From NCBI RefSeq assembly GCF_009727055.1, contig NC_052357.1, forward strand, positions 9,711,662 through 9,775,661: a stretch of DNA of 64,000 bases, in the 5' to 3' direction. The DNA comes from Benincasa hispida (taxonomy: Eukaryota > Streptophyta > Magnoliopsida > Cucurbitales > Cucurbitaceae). The translations under genes and the position numbers were made by a program. Positions 45,890-58,739 of the stretch are shown in pieces (positions within the stretch are counted from its first letter, which is position 1; every line of letters begins with the position of its first letter). The notes under the pieces are model-generated. The model did not search any database. It saw nothing but the letters and a program-made list of their open reading frames with translations, and had not been told where the DNA came from.

Positions 45890-47440
45890 GAGTAAAGAAG
45901 ATCTATGTATGGCAGACAATGCAACTGCATACACAATACTTATAAATAAAAAATATTTTTCCAAATTAACAATGCTTAAAGCAAAAGTAAATACAATATC
46001 ATTTCTACAAATTTGATCGAAGGTTTTGGAAAAGTAAATATTATTTTGCCTAGAGGAACAAAATTTATAATTGACAATGTATTGTTATCTAGTTAATCAA
46101 AGAGAAATCTTTTAAGTTTTAAAGATATGTGTTGCAATGGTTATCACATTTAGACTGATAGTAAGAATAATGTGGAATATCTATATATCATATCTACTGC
46201 CTCAAATGAAAAACTATATTGGAAGAGTTGTCTATTTTATCTTTTGGATTGTATTATACTCATATACGAATAATTGAAACATATGCAAGAATGATCTTGA
46301 AGTTCATGAATCCAGACATATCTACAATTTGACATTTCCGATTGGGTCATTCAAGATCTATAATGATGAGGAGAATTATTGAGAATTCAAATGGACACCC
46401 CATTGAAGAACCAGAAGATTTTTCAATATAATGAATTATCATGCGCTGCTTACTCTCAAGAAAAATTGATAACTAGACCATCACCAGCTATAGTGGGGAC
46501 TAAATCACCTGCATTTTTAGAACGAATTCATGGTGATATATGTGAACTCATTAATCCACCAAGTGAACCATTTAGATATTTTATGGTATTAATAGATGCA
46601 TCTAGTAGATGGTCACACACGTGCTTATTATTAAGTCGAAATCTTGTATTTTCAAGATTACTTGCTCAAATAATTAAGTTAAGAGGACAATTTTCCTGAT
46701 TATACAATTAAGACCATTTGTCTTGATAATGCTGGTGAATTTACATCCCAAGTTTTTGATAATTATTGTATGTCAACTGGGATAAGTGTAGAACATCTTG
46801 TAGCTCATGTTCATACACAAAATAGTTTAGCATAATCATTTATAAAACATTTGCAATTAATTGCAAGACCATTACTTATGAGAGTTAAGCTTTCTTCATC
46901 TGTATGAGGACATGCTATTTTGCATGCAGCGTCACTTGTACGTATTAGGCTAATAGCTTATCGTAAGTACTCGACATTACAATTAGCTTATGGCGAACCA
47001 AATATTTTCCATTTGAGAATTTTTGGATGTGTAGTATATGTTCCAATTGTTCCATCACAACGCACTAAGATGAGTTCTCAAAGAAAGTTAGGAATATATG
47101 TTGGAAATGATTCCCCATCAATTATTCAATATCTTGAGCCCTTGACGAGTGATGTAATTACTAAACGATTTGTTGATTGTCATTTTAATGAGACAAAATT
47201 TCCAACATTAGGGGAATGAATTAAAAAGTTAGAAAAAGAAATTACATGGAATGTATTGTTGTTGTCTTATTTAGATCCTCATATAGATCAATGTGAACTT
47301 GAAGTTAAGAAAACAATTCATTTGTAAAATATAGCAAATCAATTACCAGATGCATTTATAGATACAAAGAAAGTAACTAAGTCACGTATACATCCTTGTG
47401 TTCGTTATGATTTATTGCTTTCGATTTATTCTGCGGGTTG
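45890..47440 (+). pseudogene. copia element 3 protease and integrase remnant
   Basis: KEDLCMADNATAYTI near 45898-45942 marks the protease region. GDICELINPPSEPFRYFMVL (46531-46590), IDASSRWSH, TICLDNAGEFTSQVFDNYC (46710-46770) and YSTLQLAYGEPNIFHLRIFG (46970-47030) are integrase-core pieces, followed by RKLGIYVGNDSPSIIQYLEP and CHFNETKFPTLG. The element stops near 47430 before any reverse transcriptase, so it is 3'-truncated. Confidence 0.75.
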
Positions 47441-50400
47441 ATTGTGCATTCTATATGGGCATTCTGAGTTCGGAGTAGAGAGTACAATAATTGTTATTAA
47501 TGTATACCCAAACATCTTTGATGAATGAACCAATGGTTTAATTTATTTGATTCGATATGGTGATTCTCATGTTTACTTTTGAGAGAATGGGATCGTATCT
47601 TTGTTGTTGACCTACAACGTTGCTTTGGCATCATTATTGAGCCAACTTGTGGTGAAGTATATTAAATGGAGCATCATAAAATTTTGGGTGTTTACATGCT
47701 CAAAGATAGGACGTAAAAAAAACCAAACTAGACATCAAAGGTAACTTCGGGCACATGACTTATGTAATAAATAAAATTTTCTAATATATTCAAAACTAAA
47801 TAGTGTATATATACTCTCAATTCAAACCTAAAGAAAAGTGGTCAAACTGAAAAATACAACAAGATAAAGTAGTATATATAGTAAAATATAGCTAGATATA
47901 ATAAGTTAAAAAATGCAGTAAATAATGTATATACACTTTCAATAGGGAGCAAAAGAAAGTGGCAAAAATCGGGGATATCACAAGAATGATCAATCAAGGT
48001 CGCCTAAGAAAAAGATGGTGTCAGGACAGCAGAAAAAGAAGAAGAAGAAGAAGAAGTTATAACATGGTATACCCATCTGAGGACAATTCACAAACTACCG
48101 ACAACAAGAGTTGCAGTGCTAGTGACGAAAGAGATATGAAAAAGAGAATGTTGTATGAACACACTGCACACCCCTTTGAGAAATCGCAAACTGGATTGTG
48201 TTTTATTTTTTCAATTCATTCAACTGAAAATTGTTTTTGGATTCTGTGATTTAAATAATGTAAATTCTAAAAATAATATTTTTATGTTTTCATTGTATTC
48301 ATAATTTGAATTTTAAAATTCAAAATGCAAAGATAAGAAACATTTAGAAATACAATATGTTAGGTTATAAATTCAATTCATTTTTAAAAATTAAAATATG
48401 TGTTATCTTGTGTATTATAAATTAGGTTAGATTCTAAATTCGATCCTGATAATTTGTATAAAGTAAAAAGCTAGTTCAAATGGTTTTAAAATTTAGAAAT
48501 TAATTCTTATGATTTGATATAACTTCATATATAGTGCCTAGAGTTTGTTAAATTCTCTTAAATAGTCCCTACCATAGGAATTATTTATGAAACTTTTATC
48601 AAGAGGTAAATTCTAATTATAAATCATAAGACCTAAATTCTAACTTCCCCTATACCATAGGGACCAAAATTTTAATTCATCATATAAATTATATAATATT
48701 ACAAAACAATTATTATACAATTTTTCTTAAACATAGAACATTTTCATAAATAAATCAACAATAGTTTATTGTCAACTAATATTAACGGGTAATTACAACT
48801 AGTTCACAATTATTTAAATTAGAATCCAATTTTTTAATTTGCTACCAAACACATAGTTGAAAACATAAAATACAACTCATTTTCATTTAATCCCTTGTTT
48901 CAAATTCTCTACCAAATAGACCTTAAATATTTCACTCTCATCTCTCATAATTTTAAGGTTTCCACATAAACTTATTTAGTAGAGTTGAACTTGATTGATG
49001 TTGATGTTGATTAGATACGATATGGTTCGATTTCTAGTACTTAATCATTTGATTCTCTCTCAGTTGAATGTGTACGCTTGAGTTATGGAAGCAAAGCACG
49101 TGATGTTCTTGAAGTCAAAGCCTTGGAAGAAATTTTGAATCTTAGACTTGTCAGGAGACTTGTGTCTTCAAGGAATGTATAGCTTCAAGAGAGTTAGTGA
49201 GTCTTCTGAGAATTCTCTAGATTCTCTGAACTGTATAATTATCAACCCTGGAAATGAGGAGACTTGGTTGGTTCATAGATTTGACCCTTGGGCCCAACTA
49301 ATTGGATTTTACCCTTATTTGATATTTAATCAAATTGAGTCTATTTTTGGACTCAATTGGACTTTTAGCCCAAATAATAATATCAAATTGGACCGAATTA
49401 ATTTTATTCAATCCAAGGGTTATGAAAGAAACGAGTGACATCATCGAAATTCACCAATTTATGTCTCCAACTTCAATTCGGGACACATGTCAATGTCTAA
49501 TTAGTCTCAAATTCAATTATTTGGAATTTCGTCATTAATTTAGTAAATGACCCGACAATTTGCGATTGATCCAAAATTTCTCTTGCAACAATGTCATTTT
49601 TCGTTATGACTTTCTTCTTTTAGCTTGAGCCACATTTCCCCAATATATACTTGTCCAATTAATTTAAGGGTTCATAAGAGATAAATTTCTTTTAAAGATT
49701 CATTTTAAAAATAGCAAAAAAAAATCAAAATTAGAAAAATAGCAAATTTTCAGGATTATTAATTACTAATTATCAAAACAACGAAAAAAATCCCATGAAC
49801 ACCCAAAATCTATTAATTTGAAAATAGCAAATGAAGAAAGATTTAGTAAGTAAAAAAATCTAAAATTCAAGTTCTGATTTGGTAATCAAAGAAAATCTAA
49901 ATTGTTGGCGCTGGACAATGCCAAGTCCTTAGTTCTTCATCAGCATCAACCAGTTAAGAGAATGCAAAATTAGTGATTTTAATTTTTGTATATTTTACAG
50001 CGGCTTCTTCATTGGCTTTTTACTTTTTTGAAGATCATCATTGTTGATTGGTTTGTGGTTGCCGCCATTGAGATCGGTTTTTCTATTAGGGCTGAAAACT
50101 TTTAAATTTGTATTTGTATAATAGATTTGCAATTAAAAAGGCAAATTGGAAAAACAAGATTTTGGGAATAACCTCAGCACTCTACACGTGAAAAATGGTG
50201 GTTTACCATAATTCTTATCATTTTTTGTTTTTGCTATATGTCCAAAATCCAATGCAACCTTCAAAATTACTATATATTCTCATTACGATTTCTACGTAAA
50301 ACCCTTTAAAAATATGTCCATATTACATTAAGATCTTAAACATTCTACTTTATATTAAAAAAGAAAAAGACTTATTAACATTCCTATTCTCACTCATATA

Positions 50401-50600
50401 TGGCTATTTACAATTTAACTCTCACCTACGTTTTATATATTATTCTCTCCCCATGCTTCGATGCCATTTTCTTCTCCCTCTCTTTTCTCCTTCCTCTCCC
50501 TCTCTTTTCTTAAGTTGTAGGTAGGAGACAAATGGTATGGGGCGATCCCGACAACGATGACAGACTCGGAGCGAACGGCGATGACGAACTCGCAACAGAC
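47441..50600. other. Unassigned AT-rich interval
   Basis: No recognised gene. The longest frame, 47959-48249 (+, 96 residues), carries an Arg run from GAAGAAGAAG repeats and YPSEDNSQTTDNKS; I do not recognise it and it lacks gene context. Frames at 49148-49438 and 49335-49538 lie in a GGACTTTTAGCCC-type sequence without domains. CTCTTTTCTCCTTCC pyrimidine runs occur near 50470-50515. Confidence 0.45.
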
Positions 50601-50639
50601 AAACGACAAATTTGATTCAACTTTTAGTTTTTTTTTTCC

Positions 50640-52400
50640 TATTTTTTATATATACTGTGATATATATATATCATTTTTTTTAGTTTTTTTTTAATTGGAT
50701 ATATATTGTGATATATGCATTCGTTTATTTGATATAAACGATGTTTTCTTTCTCTTTTATTTTGACTTCATGTATTATGATATGTATACAAATTTCGATC
50801 GTTGTGATATTTTATTACCTAAATGGTATATATGATATATATATTGTGATGTAAATAAAATTTATGAAGATTTATATAGTATAATGGTTTATACTAGGAT
50901 TTATGTCAAACATTGAGTTAATCTCTAATTTATAAACTGTAGTATATTTCATATATTTGTTAAAATATTTTCAAATACCTAACAAATGTTCTAAGGTATA
51001 ATTAAAATAACCATGAATCCATTAAAAAAATCAATAAGTCGATTACGTGAAAACAAACATAAATAGAAAATAAAATGTCATTAAATGCATTTTTTTCAAA
51101 TTGAAAAATAGGAAAAAATTACAATAAATGTATTTTCTCTCTCCAATTAAAAATGAAAAAAAAATTATATTAAATGTATTTTCTCTCTCTATAATAAATG
51201 TATTTTCTCTCTTCATTATTAAGGTAGCTTAAATATATATAAAAATCAAATATAAATGCCAACAAGAGCGTAGCTCAACTAGCATAGTGCTTGTACTATT
51301 GACCTCGACGTCTGAGGTTCGATTTTAAGGGATTTAATGCTATTTTCGGACAAAAATACCCCTTATGGGGGGCGGCTGGAGAGAGAAAATGCATTTATGA
51401 TCCTATTTTTCACTTAACGTATTTGATGTATCAAACAATTGATTTTTCTGACGAATTCATGGTTATTTTAAATACATCTTAGACCATTTTTAAATGTTTT
51501 GCAAATATTTTAACTAATATATGAAATATACTGCATTATATAAATCAGAAATTGACTAAATGTTCAACATAAATCCCAATATATATTGTAAATTTTTATA
51601 TCGCATTATATATAATCTCAATAAATCAAAATTTAACAACAACTCTCTAAGAGAAGTGTAATTCATACTTAATTTAACAACTTCAATATACCATAATATA
51701 TCACAATATATCATAAATCTCATTTATATCATAGTATATATCATACATGTCATATTTTCAAATAACCAAAGGTATATACGAATAAATATATCAGATTATA
51801 TCTATATATATATTTATATATGTATCTATATATCTATATATCTATATATATCCACACGCGCGCGCACAGATATATATGTTTGAAGTCAAACTCGGGACCA
51901 AAAATCACATTAATTTCAAATGAAAAAAAAATCTCAACTAATTAAGAATATATAATAAGTGCATTTAAAGCTTAAATGGAATTTATTGAGATTTCTAATT
52001 AATTTAATGGAATTTATGATATATACTGTGATATAAATGAAATTTATGATATATACTATGATTTATGTTGAATGTTGAGTGATTTATATACTACGATATA
52101 TTGAAATTGTTAAATTAATTTTGATTTATACTTCTGTTAGGGAATGTTAAATTTTGATTTATTGGGATTATACATACTATGATATAAAAGAAATTTACGA
52201 TATATATTGAGATTAATGTTGAATATTGAGTCAATTTCTTATTTATATTTGTGGTATATTTCATATATTGATTAGAATATTTACAAACATTTAAAACAAT
52301 GTTTTAAGATATATTTAAAATAACTCCATCAGAAAACCAATTGGTTGTTATATCTAAACCTGTTAAATAAAAAATAGAAACATATTAAATGTATTATCTC
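50640..52400. repeat. AT-rich inverted-repeat island
   Basis: The block 50860-51060 (ATTTATGTCAAACATTGAGT ... GTATATTTCATATATT ... TTAAAATAACCATGAATCC) recurs inverted at about 51405-51620 and again directly at about 52210-52345. TATATATTGTGATATAT-type words fill 50640-50880, 51660-51850 and 52015-52220. The centre (51250-51400) holds a SINE-like tRNA remnant. A compound ATCTATATAT / CGCGCGC simple repeat lies at 51795-51880. The overall form is a degenerate transposon or foldback element. Confidence 0.65.
51262..51335 (+). mobile_element. tRNA-derived SINE head or tRNA-like remnant
   Basis: TAGCTCAACTAGC (51271-51283) fits the RNA polymerase III A box, and GGTTCGATT (51316-51324) fits the B box, about 33 bp apart as in tRNA genes. 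The intervening TGCTTGTACTATTGACCTCG and GACGTCTGAGG is the usual text of plant SINE heads. A cloverleaf is incomplete (acceptor stem not paired), so it is not a functional tRNA gene. Confidence 0.6.
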
Positions 52401-52782
52401 TCTCTAAATGAAAATGAGAAGAAATTTCAAGTAATTAATAGAATATAATGAATGAATTTTTTTTTCTCTAACATTGAAGAATGTTTCGTAAATATTGGAA
52501 AAGTATCATAAATGTATTTTTTCTCTCAAACCGTCTACCATATAGAGTATAATGTTAGGTTGGGGACTAAAAAGTAATTGAGTCCTAATTTTTGTGTAAT
52601 TAATCAATCTACTTAAATATTTGTAAAAATAATAGAAAAGATTGACATAATTGAAATATATATTATGTATTGTTATCTCTTCCTAAAATATGGGACATTT
52701 CTTTAGGCGTTATACGTACAAACCTCATTACTGTAACCCACGATTCAATGACCCAGCTAGAAAGAATGAGTTGGGTTATGCC

Positions 52783-52870
52783 TTATAAAATGGGCTGGAC
52801 TGACCCAAGCTGAAACAGATGTTTAGGCCCATAAACTGTGTACTGGGCCGAGGTTCCGGTATAGGCCAGA
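52783..52870 (+). promoter_or_regulatory. Promoter region of the kinase gene with site-II motifs
   Basis: TTATAAAA (about 52783-52790), TGGGCT (52791-52796), AGGCCCA (52825-52831) and TGGGCC (52844-52849) precede a CT-rich 5' leader (52930-52980, CTCTCTCTCTCC). TGGGCC/GGCCCA clusters are typical of broadly expressed plant genes. Transcription probably starts around 52880-52930. Confidence 0.5.
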
Positions 52871-53283
52871 CCCGGTTCAATGATAAACTGACACGTCGTA
52901 CGCTTTTCCACTGCGCAGGCACTTGAAGCCTTTTCCCTCTCGGTCACCGTCGCGATCTCTCTCTCTCCTTTCCTCCCGCGTTGAAATTACCCTGATAACG
53001 GAATTTCACGACCAGGCGGTTCTATTGCGAGATATCTCTTGTTATGCTCACTTCGGCGATTGGTACATTCATCTGAATTTTTGGTTGTATTTCTCTCTCT
53101 ACGGCTCTTCCTTTATTGTCGAGATCGGCGTTCTAGGGTTGCATCTTTGCCTGTTTCGGTCGTGGTTTTGAGTTCGGTGGTGTGTGGTTTGAGGAGTAAA
53201 CTAGGGTTTTGCCGTTCTTGTGGATTTATGAGGAGAATTTTGGTCTCTGTTTGGGGTTTTGAGGGTAAGATGATTCTTGAAGG

Positions 53284-53307
53284 ATGAACGATGCCGGTAC
53301 TGCGTAG
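53284..53307 (+). CDS. Upstream ORF overlapping the kinase start
   Basis: An ATG at 53284 opens a 7-codon frame that ends with TAG at 53305-53307, overlapping the main ATG at 53291 in another frame. Ribosomes starting here would terminate 14 bp past the main start, so it could lower kinase translation. Its context (AGGATGA) is weaker than that of the main start (ACGATGC) only slightly, and its use is not demonstrated. Confidence 0.45.
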   Translation: MNDAGTA

Positions 53308-54841
53308 CGGAGTGCGCAGGGGCCGGGCAAAGGAGCAGAAAGACGTGTTGAGTCCGATCGAACCGGAAGGGGAGGCCATTGCAACGAGAACAAGGAGGAG
53401 GAGGAGGAAGGCAGCGGCAGCAGTAGAAGTGGTGCCTAATACTAACGAGAAACAATTGCAAGAAAGAAACGATCAGCAGCAGCCACCGGTCGATGATAAG
53501 GTAGCTGCTGTGATAGCGACTCAGGAGGAGCGTTGGGTGTCAAAGGAAGATTTTCGTGTCAGAGGTGGAGACCAGCTTGGTATTGGTGAGGTAGGAGGCG
53601 CTGCCGGTGGAGCTAAGAAGGAAGAAATAGGGGAGAAGAAAATGAATGATCGCGACAGTGGAGCAGGAAGCAATGATAAAGCTCACGCCGTTGAAGAAGA
53701 GGGAAGCACAACACCGCTTCCTGAAAAGGTTAGTACTTATACAGCTGCAGTTTTGAGTTAAAAATGCGGACTGGGTACGATGTTTGCTGCATGCATTGAT
53801 TTCTCTGCGGGTTAATGTTGCATTAAGTGTTTTGTAGTGGATGGACGATTATGTATTGGAACAGACACTCCAATCGAAAATGCGTAAATGGTCCATATTT
53901 CACTCAATTTAGGAGCCATATTATTTTACAATCTCAATTTTGTTATATGATGTCTCGTGATAGTGGATTTCATGGGAAAATGTTTCGACACAATGCTCGG
54001 TAAAAAAAAGTCGTCTCTCTATTTCCTCATAACCAATATGGAGTTGAAGCTCGAACACTTGGGGTTCCGTATAGAGTTCTGATAGTTTCTAAATTTAATT
54101 ACCATTAGGGCTTTCTGGAGCGCTATATATCCTTTAAGAATTAAGAAAGTTAGTGTCCATACTATTTCATTTGATGCTGGATTATGGAGATAATCTTGGT
54201 CACTAACGTATGTTATGTGGCAATTGAGTTATGCTCACTTGGGCAAGTAACGGTAGATAATTAATTTAGTTGTTTCACTATTTTTTACTTGTTAATTTTA
54301 GCTTGTTAGTTATCTTTATATCATGTTTGGAAAATTTTCCATAATTTAGATATGTAATATGCCAACCAATTTTTTGTCGGCTCATCTCTGATCATATCCT
54401 ACTGACAAGGTTGAATGTAGTCATTTGGCAGCTGCAATGTTCCATGAGCTCTCTCGAGTTTTATTGAAGTGGATATTCCACATTACTTTCCATTTCAGTC
54501 ATTAGCATTCATCATGCTTCTATTAATAGTCTGGATTTCAACACTAATGTGCATTTTCATCCACCTTGCCATCCTTAGGACGTCATTACTTTACCAGCTT
54601 GAGAAATATCGAACATGGTCAAATAGTGTACTGTTTCGTGCTTGTGCTAATTTTTTCTCTGCAAGACAGTCTTCTGGCTTCTCGTAGAATGTGCTTTGGT
54701 CTTTTCGCGTTGTAATTTTAAATGTATAGTTTTAGCTTCTTTCGTTCATTCTTTCGTTTCTTTTTATTTATTTATTTTTTTATAAATAATGTAGCAATGG
54801 TATGGCAAAGTCAGAGTTTATGGTCTCTGCTTTTTTAGAAA

Positions 54842-54890
<49 letters not shown>

Positions 54891-57800
54891 AGGAGGAGCT
54901 TCATTTGTTGTTAGCTCATAATAAATTTTCTCCCTAAAAAATACTGCAGATTCAGGTGGGTGGTTCCCCACTCTACAGGATAGATAGAAAGCTGGGTAAA
55001 GGTGGATTTGGACAGGTTTATGTTGGACGGCGGGCTTCCACTGTTAATACAAATGAGAGAACTGGCCCTGGTGCTGTGGAGGTAAGCATCGGAATTTCGA
55101 TTCACATATAAGTTCTCACCCTTCTCTCTCCCTCTCCCTGCATGTGTTACAATGAACAAAATTTCTTATATTTAGGTGGCTTTGAAATTTGAGCATAGAA
55201 GTAGCAAGGGATGTAATTATGGACCACCTTATGAATGGCAAGTTTACAAGTGAGTGGTTCTATAATCTCTCTTCATCGATTCTTCTTTATTTCTTTTTTT
55301 GGTGATTCTTATACTACATCAATCCCACAGTACTCTTGGTGGTAGTCATGGTGTACCCCGGGTGCATTACAAGGGCAGACAAGGTGACTACTATATTATG
55401 GTATGTTATTTGTTTCTCTCTGGCTTTCCTTTTGGTTACATCTTCATTGTTTTGAAGGCCATATTTTCTGGTCTTTACACGTAACTTTAATGTTTCAGGT
55501 TATGGATATGCTGGGGCCAAGCTTGTGGGACGTCTGGAATAATAATGCTCACACGTGAGTAACAAGGAATCGTTTCTCAACTTTCCTTTGAACCTTGTTT
55601 AGTATTAATTTTTCTTTTCTTATTTCAGAATGTCTGTTGAAATGGTTGCATGCATTGCAATTGAAGCAATATCCATATTGGAAAAGATGCACTCTCGCGG
55701 GTAAGGGTGCCAACATGTCTCACTTTTGCAAATCTTGTTTTTATTATTTATATACCTAATTTCTAATTATTTCTCTGTTAGGTATATTCACGGTGATGTC
55801 AAACCTGAAAATTTTCTGCTTGGTCCTTCAGGGACCCCGGATGAAAAAAAGTTGTTTCTGGTTGATCTTGGCTTAGGTATAGTAGGACTTGCATCTTTTG
55901 TGATTTAATATTCGTTTTGCAGCATGTTACATTACTCTACGTTTTTATCATTTTCAGCAACTAGATGGCGCGATGGTTCTGGCCAGCACGTTGAATATGA
56001 TCAGAGACCTGATGTATTCAGGTGCACCTTTGTCTTGTTTTTACTTTATACATTTCTCTTTCTTTTCCATCCTCAAGTTTTTGTCTTCCTGATACTCTGT
56101 TATTTATAGTCTTGGTTCATTTGTGTTCTGCTTTGACAGAGGAACAGTGCGCTATGCTAGTGTACATGCCCATTTAGGGAGGACCGGTAGCCGGAGAGAT
56201 GATCTAGAATCTCTTGCCTACACACTAGTTTTCCTTCTTCGGGGTCGTCTTCCATGGCAAGGATATCAGGTTGACCCTTTCTTAAGCTGGATGGTCTGTT
56301 ATGCCCTGTATATAGTTTTCTTTATAATGATGATGTTTGTTTCTTTTTTTTTTTTTTTTTTGCTTTTTTTGGGAATATACACACACACACACACATGTAA
56401 GACTTAACCGCAATGCTGGTTTCAGGGAGAGAACAAAGGATTCCTTGTTTGCAAGAAGAAGATGGCTACTTCTCCGGAGACTTTATGTTGCTTTTGTCCA
56501 AAGCAGCCCTTCAAACAGTTTGTTGAATATGTAGTGAACTTGAAGTTTGATGAAGAACCTAATATGCAAAATAATATTCACTTTTTTGATGGAATCATTG
56601 GCCTAAATCCTGATATTAGGCAATAAATACAGATGGTGCTCAAAAGGTATGACATAGCATAAGCGCACGTAAATGAACGTAGGCAACCCCCCCCCCCCCC
56701 CAAACAAAGATAAATTTGGCGTGGGCAAGGATCGATCGATCTATCTTACTGAATCTCGTTCTTCTGAAGCTCATTTGTCAGGTGGGACATAAGCGAGGCA
56801 GATTGACTTTGGAGGAAGAGGATGATGAACAGCCAAAGAAGAAGGTTCGTATGGGCATGCCTGCAACACAATGGATCAGTGTTTATAATGCTCGGCGGCC
56901 TATGAAGCAAAGGTATTCATGCATTAAATGATAGATTGTGCTTTTATCCTCATTTAGATAAATTAACTATTCATAGATTAGACCCCATGTTTCCTTCTGG
57001 GTTGCTACATAATTCTGAAATGCTATATACTGTGTCATTTACAAGTGGTTGTAAGATTGATCTAACTGTTTGAAATAATGAATTATTTTGCTGTGTAGGT
57101 ATCACTATAATGTAGCTGATGCAAGGCTTGCTCAGCATATCGAGAAAGGGAATGAGGATGGCTTGTTTATAAGTAGTGTAGCCTCATGTCAAAATTTATG
57201 GGCCTTGATAATGGATGCTGGCACTGGGTTTTCATCACAAGTTTATGAACTTTCACCCCATTTTCTTCACAAGGTAACTGTTTTTTTCCCCCTCAGAATG
57301 ACATCTATAATTCTTTTACTGTCACCAACTTACTTTATCTCATTTTCACCTTTAAACCTATGGGTCCAATGTGTATGTTGGGTTAGAAGTCAGTTATTGA
57401 TGACTTGGTTGTGACTGAAGGAATGGATCATGGAGCAATGGGAAAAGAACTATTACATCACAGCAGTAGCCGGAGTCATCAATGGGAGCTCATTGGTCGT
57501 AATGTCAAAGGGTCGGTTAGAATATTTTACCATCTTCAGTTTTATGGTTCTCTGGATTTTATTATTATTATTATTTTTTTAAAAAAAGTTAATCGAATCT
57601 CAATTTAATGATTCCAGGCACACAGTACTTGCAACAGTCATATAAAGTCAGTGATTCTTTTCCATTCAAATGGATAAACAAAAAGTGGAGGGAGGGATTC
57701 TTTGTAACGGCAATGGCCACCTCGGGAAGTAGGTGGGGCGTTGTTATGTCCCGTGGTGCAGGATTTTCCGATCAGGTTACTTTTTGTATCTTGAAAAAAT

Positions 57801-58195
57801 TATGTCGTCTACACGGTAATACAAAAGTACACGGAGTAATTGACAGGGTTCTTAAATTTCAGGTGGTTGAATTGGATTTCTTATACCCGAGTGAAGGTAT
57901 TCATCGACGATGGGACTGCGGATATCGAATCACTGCAACTGCAGCAACCAGTGACCAAGCAGCCTTGGTTCTTAGCGTGCCGAGGCGAAAACCCACTGAT
58001 GAAACACAAGAGACTCTCCGAACATCTGCATTTCCGAGCACCCATGTCAAGGTATAGGACTCTAAACCTGTGAAAACGTGATGAGTGTTCTGCTTCTTGT
58101 TAAATTATCTAAATCTGTTGTCATTCCTACTGCAGGAGAAATGGGCAAAGAATCTTTATATTGCATCCGTATGTTATGGAAGAACAGTTTCGTGA
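53291..58195 (+). CDS. Casein kinase 1-like protein, HD16/EL1/MUT9-like class, with a frameshift in exon 10
   Basis: Sixteen coding exons assembled from GT-AG sites: 53291-53728, 54950-55081, 55176-55249, 55331-55400, 55499-55554, 55629-55700, 55782-55876, 55958-56021, 56140-56269, 56426-56646, 56770-56912, 57099-57273, 57421-57511, 57618-57775, 57863-58051, 58136-58195. Phases join perfectly except exon 10, which is 221 bp where 222 is needed: one C is missing at about 56621, giving a TAA at 56624-56626 (codon 444). Without the loss the protein would be about 722 residues. N-terminus: basic, disordered ([13 protein letters not shown]). Kinase domain from about 154: GKGGFGQV loop (162-169), VALK lysine 194, HGDVKPEN catalytic loop (284-291), DLG in place of DFG (309-311). 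C-terminal region: [19 protein letters not shown] and [17 protein letters not shown], ending CYGRTVS. Rice HD16/EL1 phosphorylates Ghd7; Arabidopsis MLK/PPK kinases phosphorylate CRY2 and histone H3T3. The frameshift may be real or a sequencing error. Confidence 0.93.
54844..54886. repeat. Poly(T) tract in kinase intron 1
   Basis: 43 consecutive T, about 60 bp before the exon 2 acceptor. Lengths of such homopolymers are unreliable in draft assemblies. Confidence 0.95.
56687..56701. repeat. Poly(C) tract in kinase intron 10
   Basis: 15 consecutive C, rare in this AT-rich genome, 40 bp after the frameshifted exon 10. Local sequence quality is therefore suspect. Confidence 0.95.
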
Positions 58196-58739
58196 TCTTC
58201 TATATCCGTTCTAACAAAAACAAAAAAAGACACATGGAGAGAGCCGAGCTTAGAATTGCTTTTGATGACCTAGTCAAATTAAATGTAATTAAGTTATTAT
58301 CTGTTAGAATGTTTGTGAATTATGCCATTTATAGAAAAATATGCCCCATTTGTCGGCCAACGATAACTTGGTTTCAAATCTCGCCCCCTCCCAAGTGAAG
58401 ATAATACACGCATTCTCATCTGAAGACAAAGTATAAGGAAAATAAAACAAGTACCTCTGAATTTTTGATCCACAGGATTTCAGTTTGTGGTTCTCTATGT
58501 TGAAAAATTGAACCACTTGATTGATTAATTTTCAGGAAGCAGGGCCACTCTTGTTCTTCACTTTTTAAGTGGCCCCAGGCTCCAAACAGGTTTCAATGGC
58601 CGGTTCACCCTTCTAAATGAGAACATATATATCCTTTTTGTGGCCAGGCAGGTAGGTTACATAAGAATTACTAATAGTTCTAAGCGACAACGCCTTCTAA
58701 ATTTCAAAGGATGAAGATTCGGGATTTCCATATATAACA
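58196..58739. other. Tail-to-tail spacer between the kinase and SAWADEE genes
   Basis: It holds the 3' UTRs of two convergent genes: kinase stop at 58193-58195 and SAWADEE stop at 58740-58742 on the other strand. AATAAA near 58440 is a candidate poly(A) signal for the kinase. The frames at 58078-58398 and 58304-58516 are chance. The 3' ends are close enough that transcripts might overlap. Confidence 0.6.

Noticed and set aside
47959..48249. 96-residue plus-strand frame with an arginine-rich run
   Set aside because: The arginines come from a GAAGAAGAAG simple repeat. There is no recognisable domain, splice context or promoter, and composition matches its surroundings.
51262..51335. Functional tRNA gene
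   Set aside because: A and B boxes are present but the acceptor stem does not pair and the B box is degraded (GGTTCGATT without the closing CC). SINE remnant is the better call.
53291..58195. Calling the kinase a pseudogene
   Set aside because: Fifteen of sixteen exons are intact with exact phases and all catalytic motifs. One missing base in a region of doubtful consensus is not enough.
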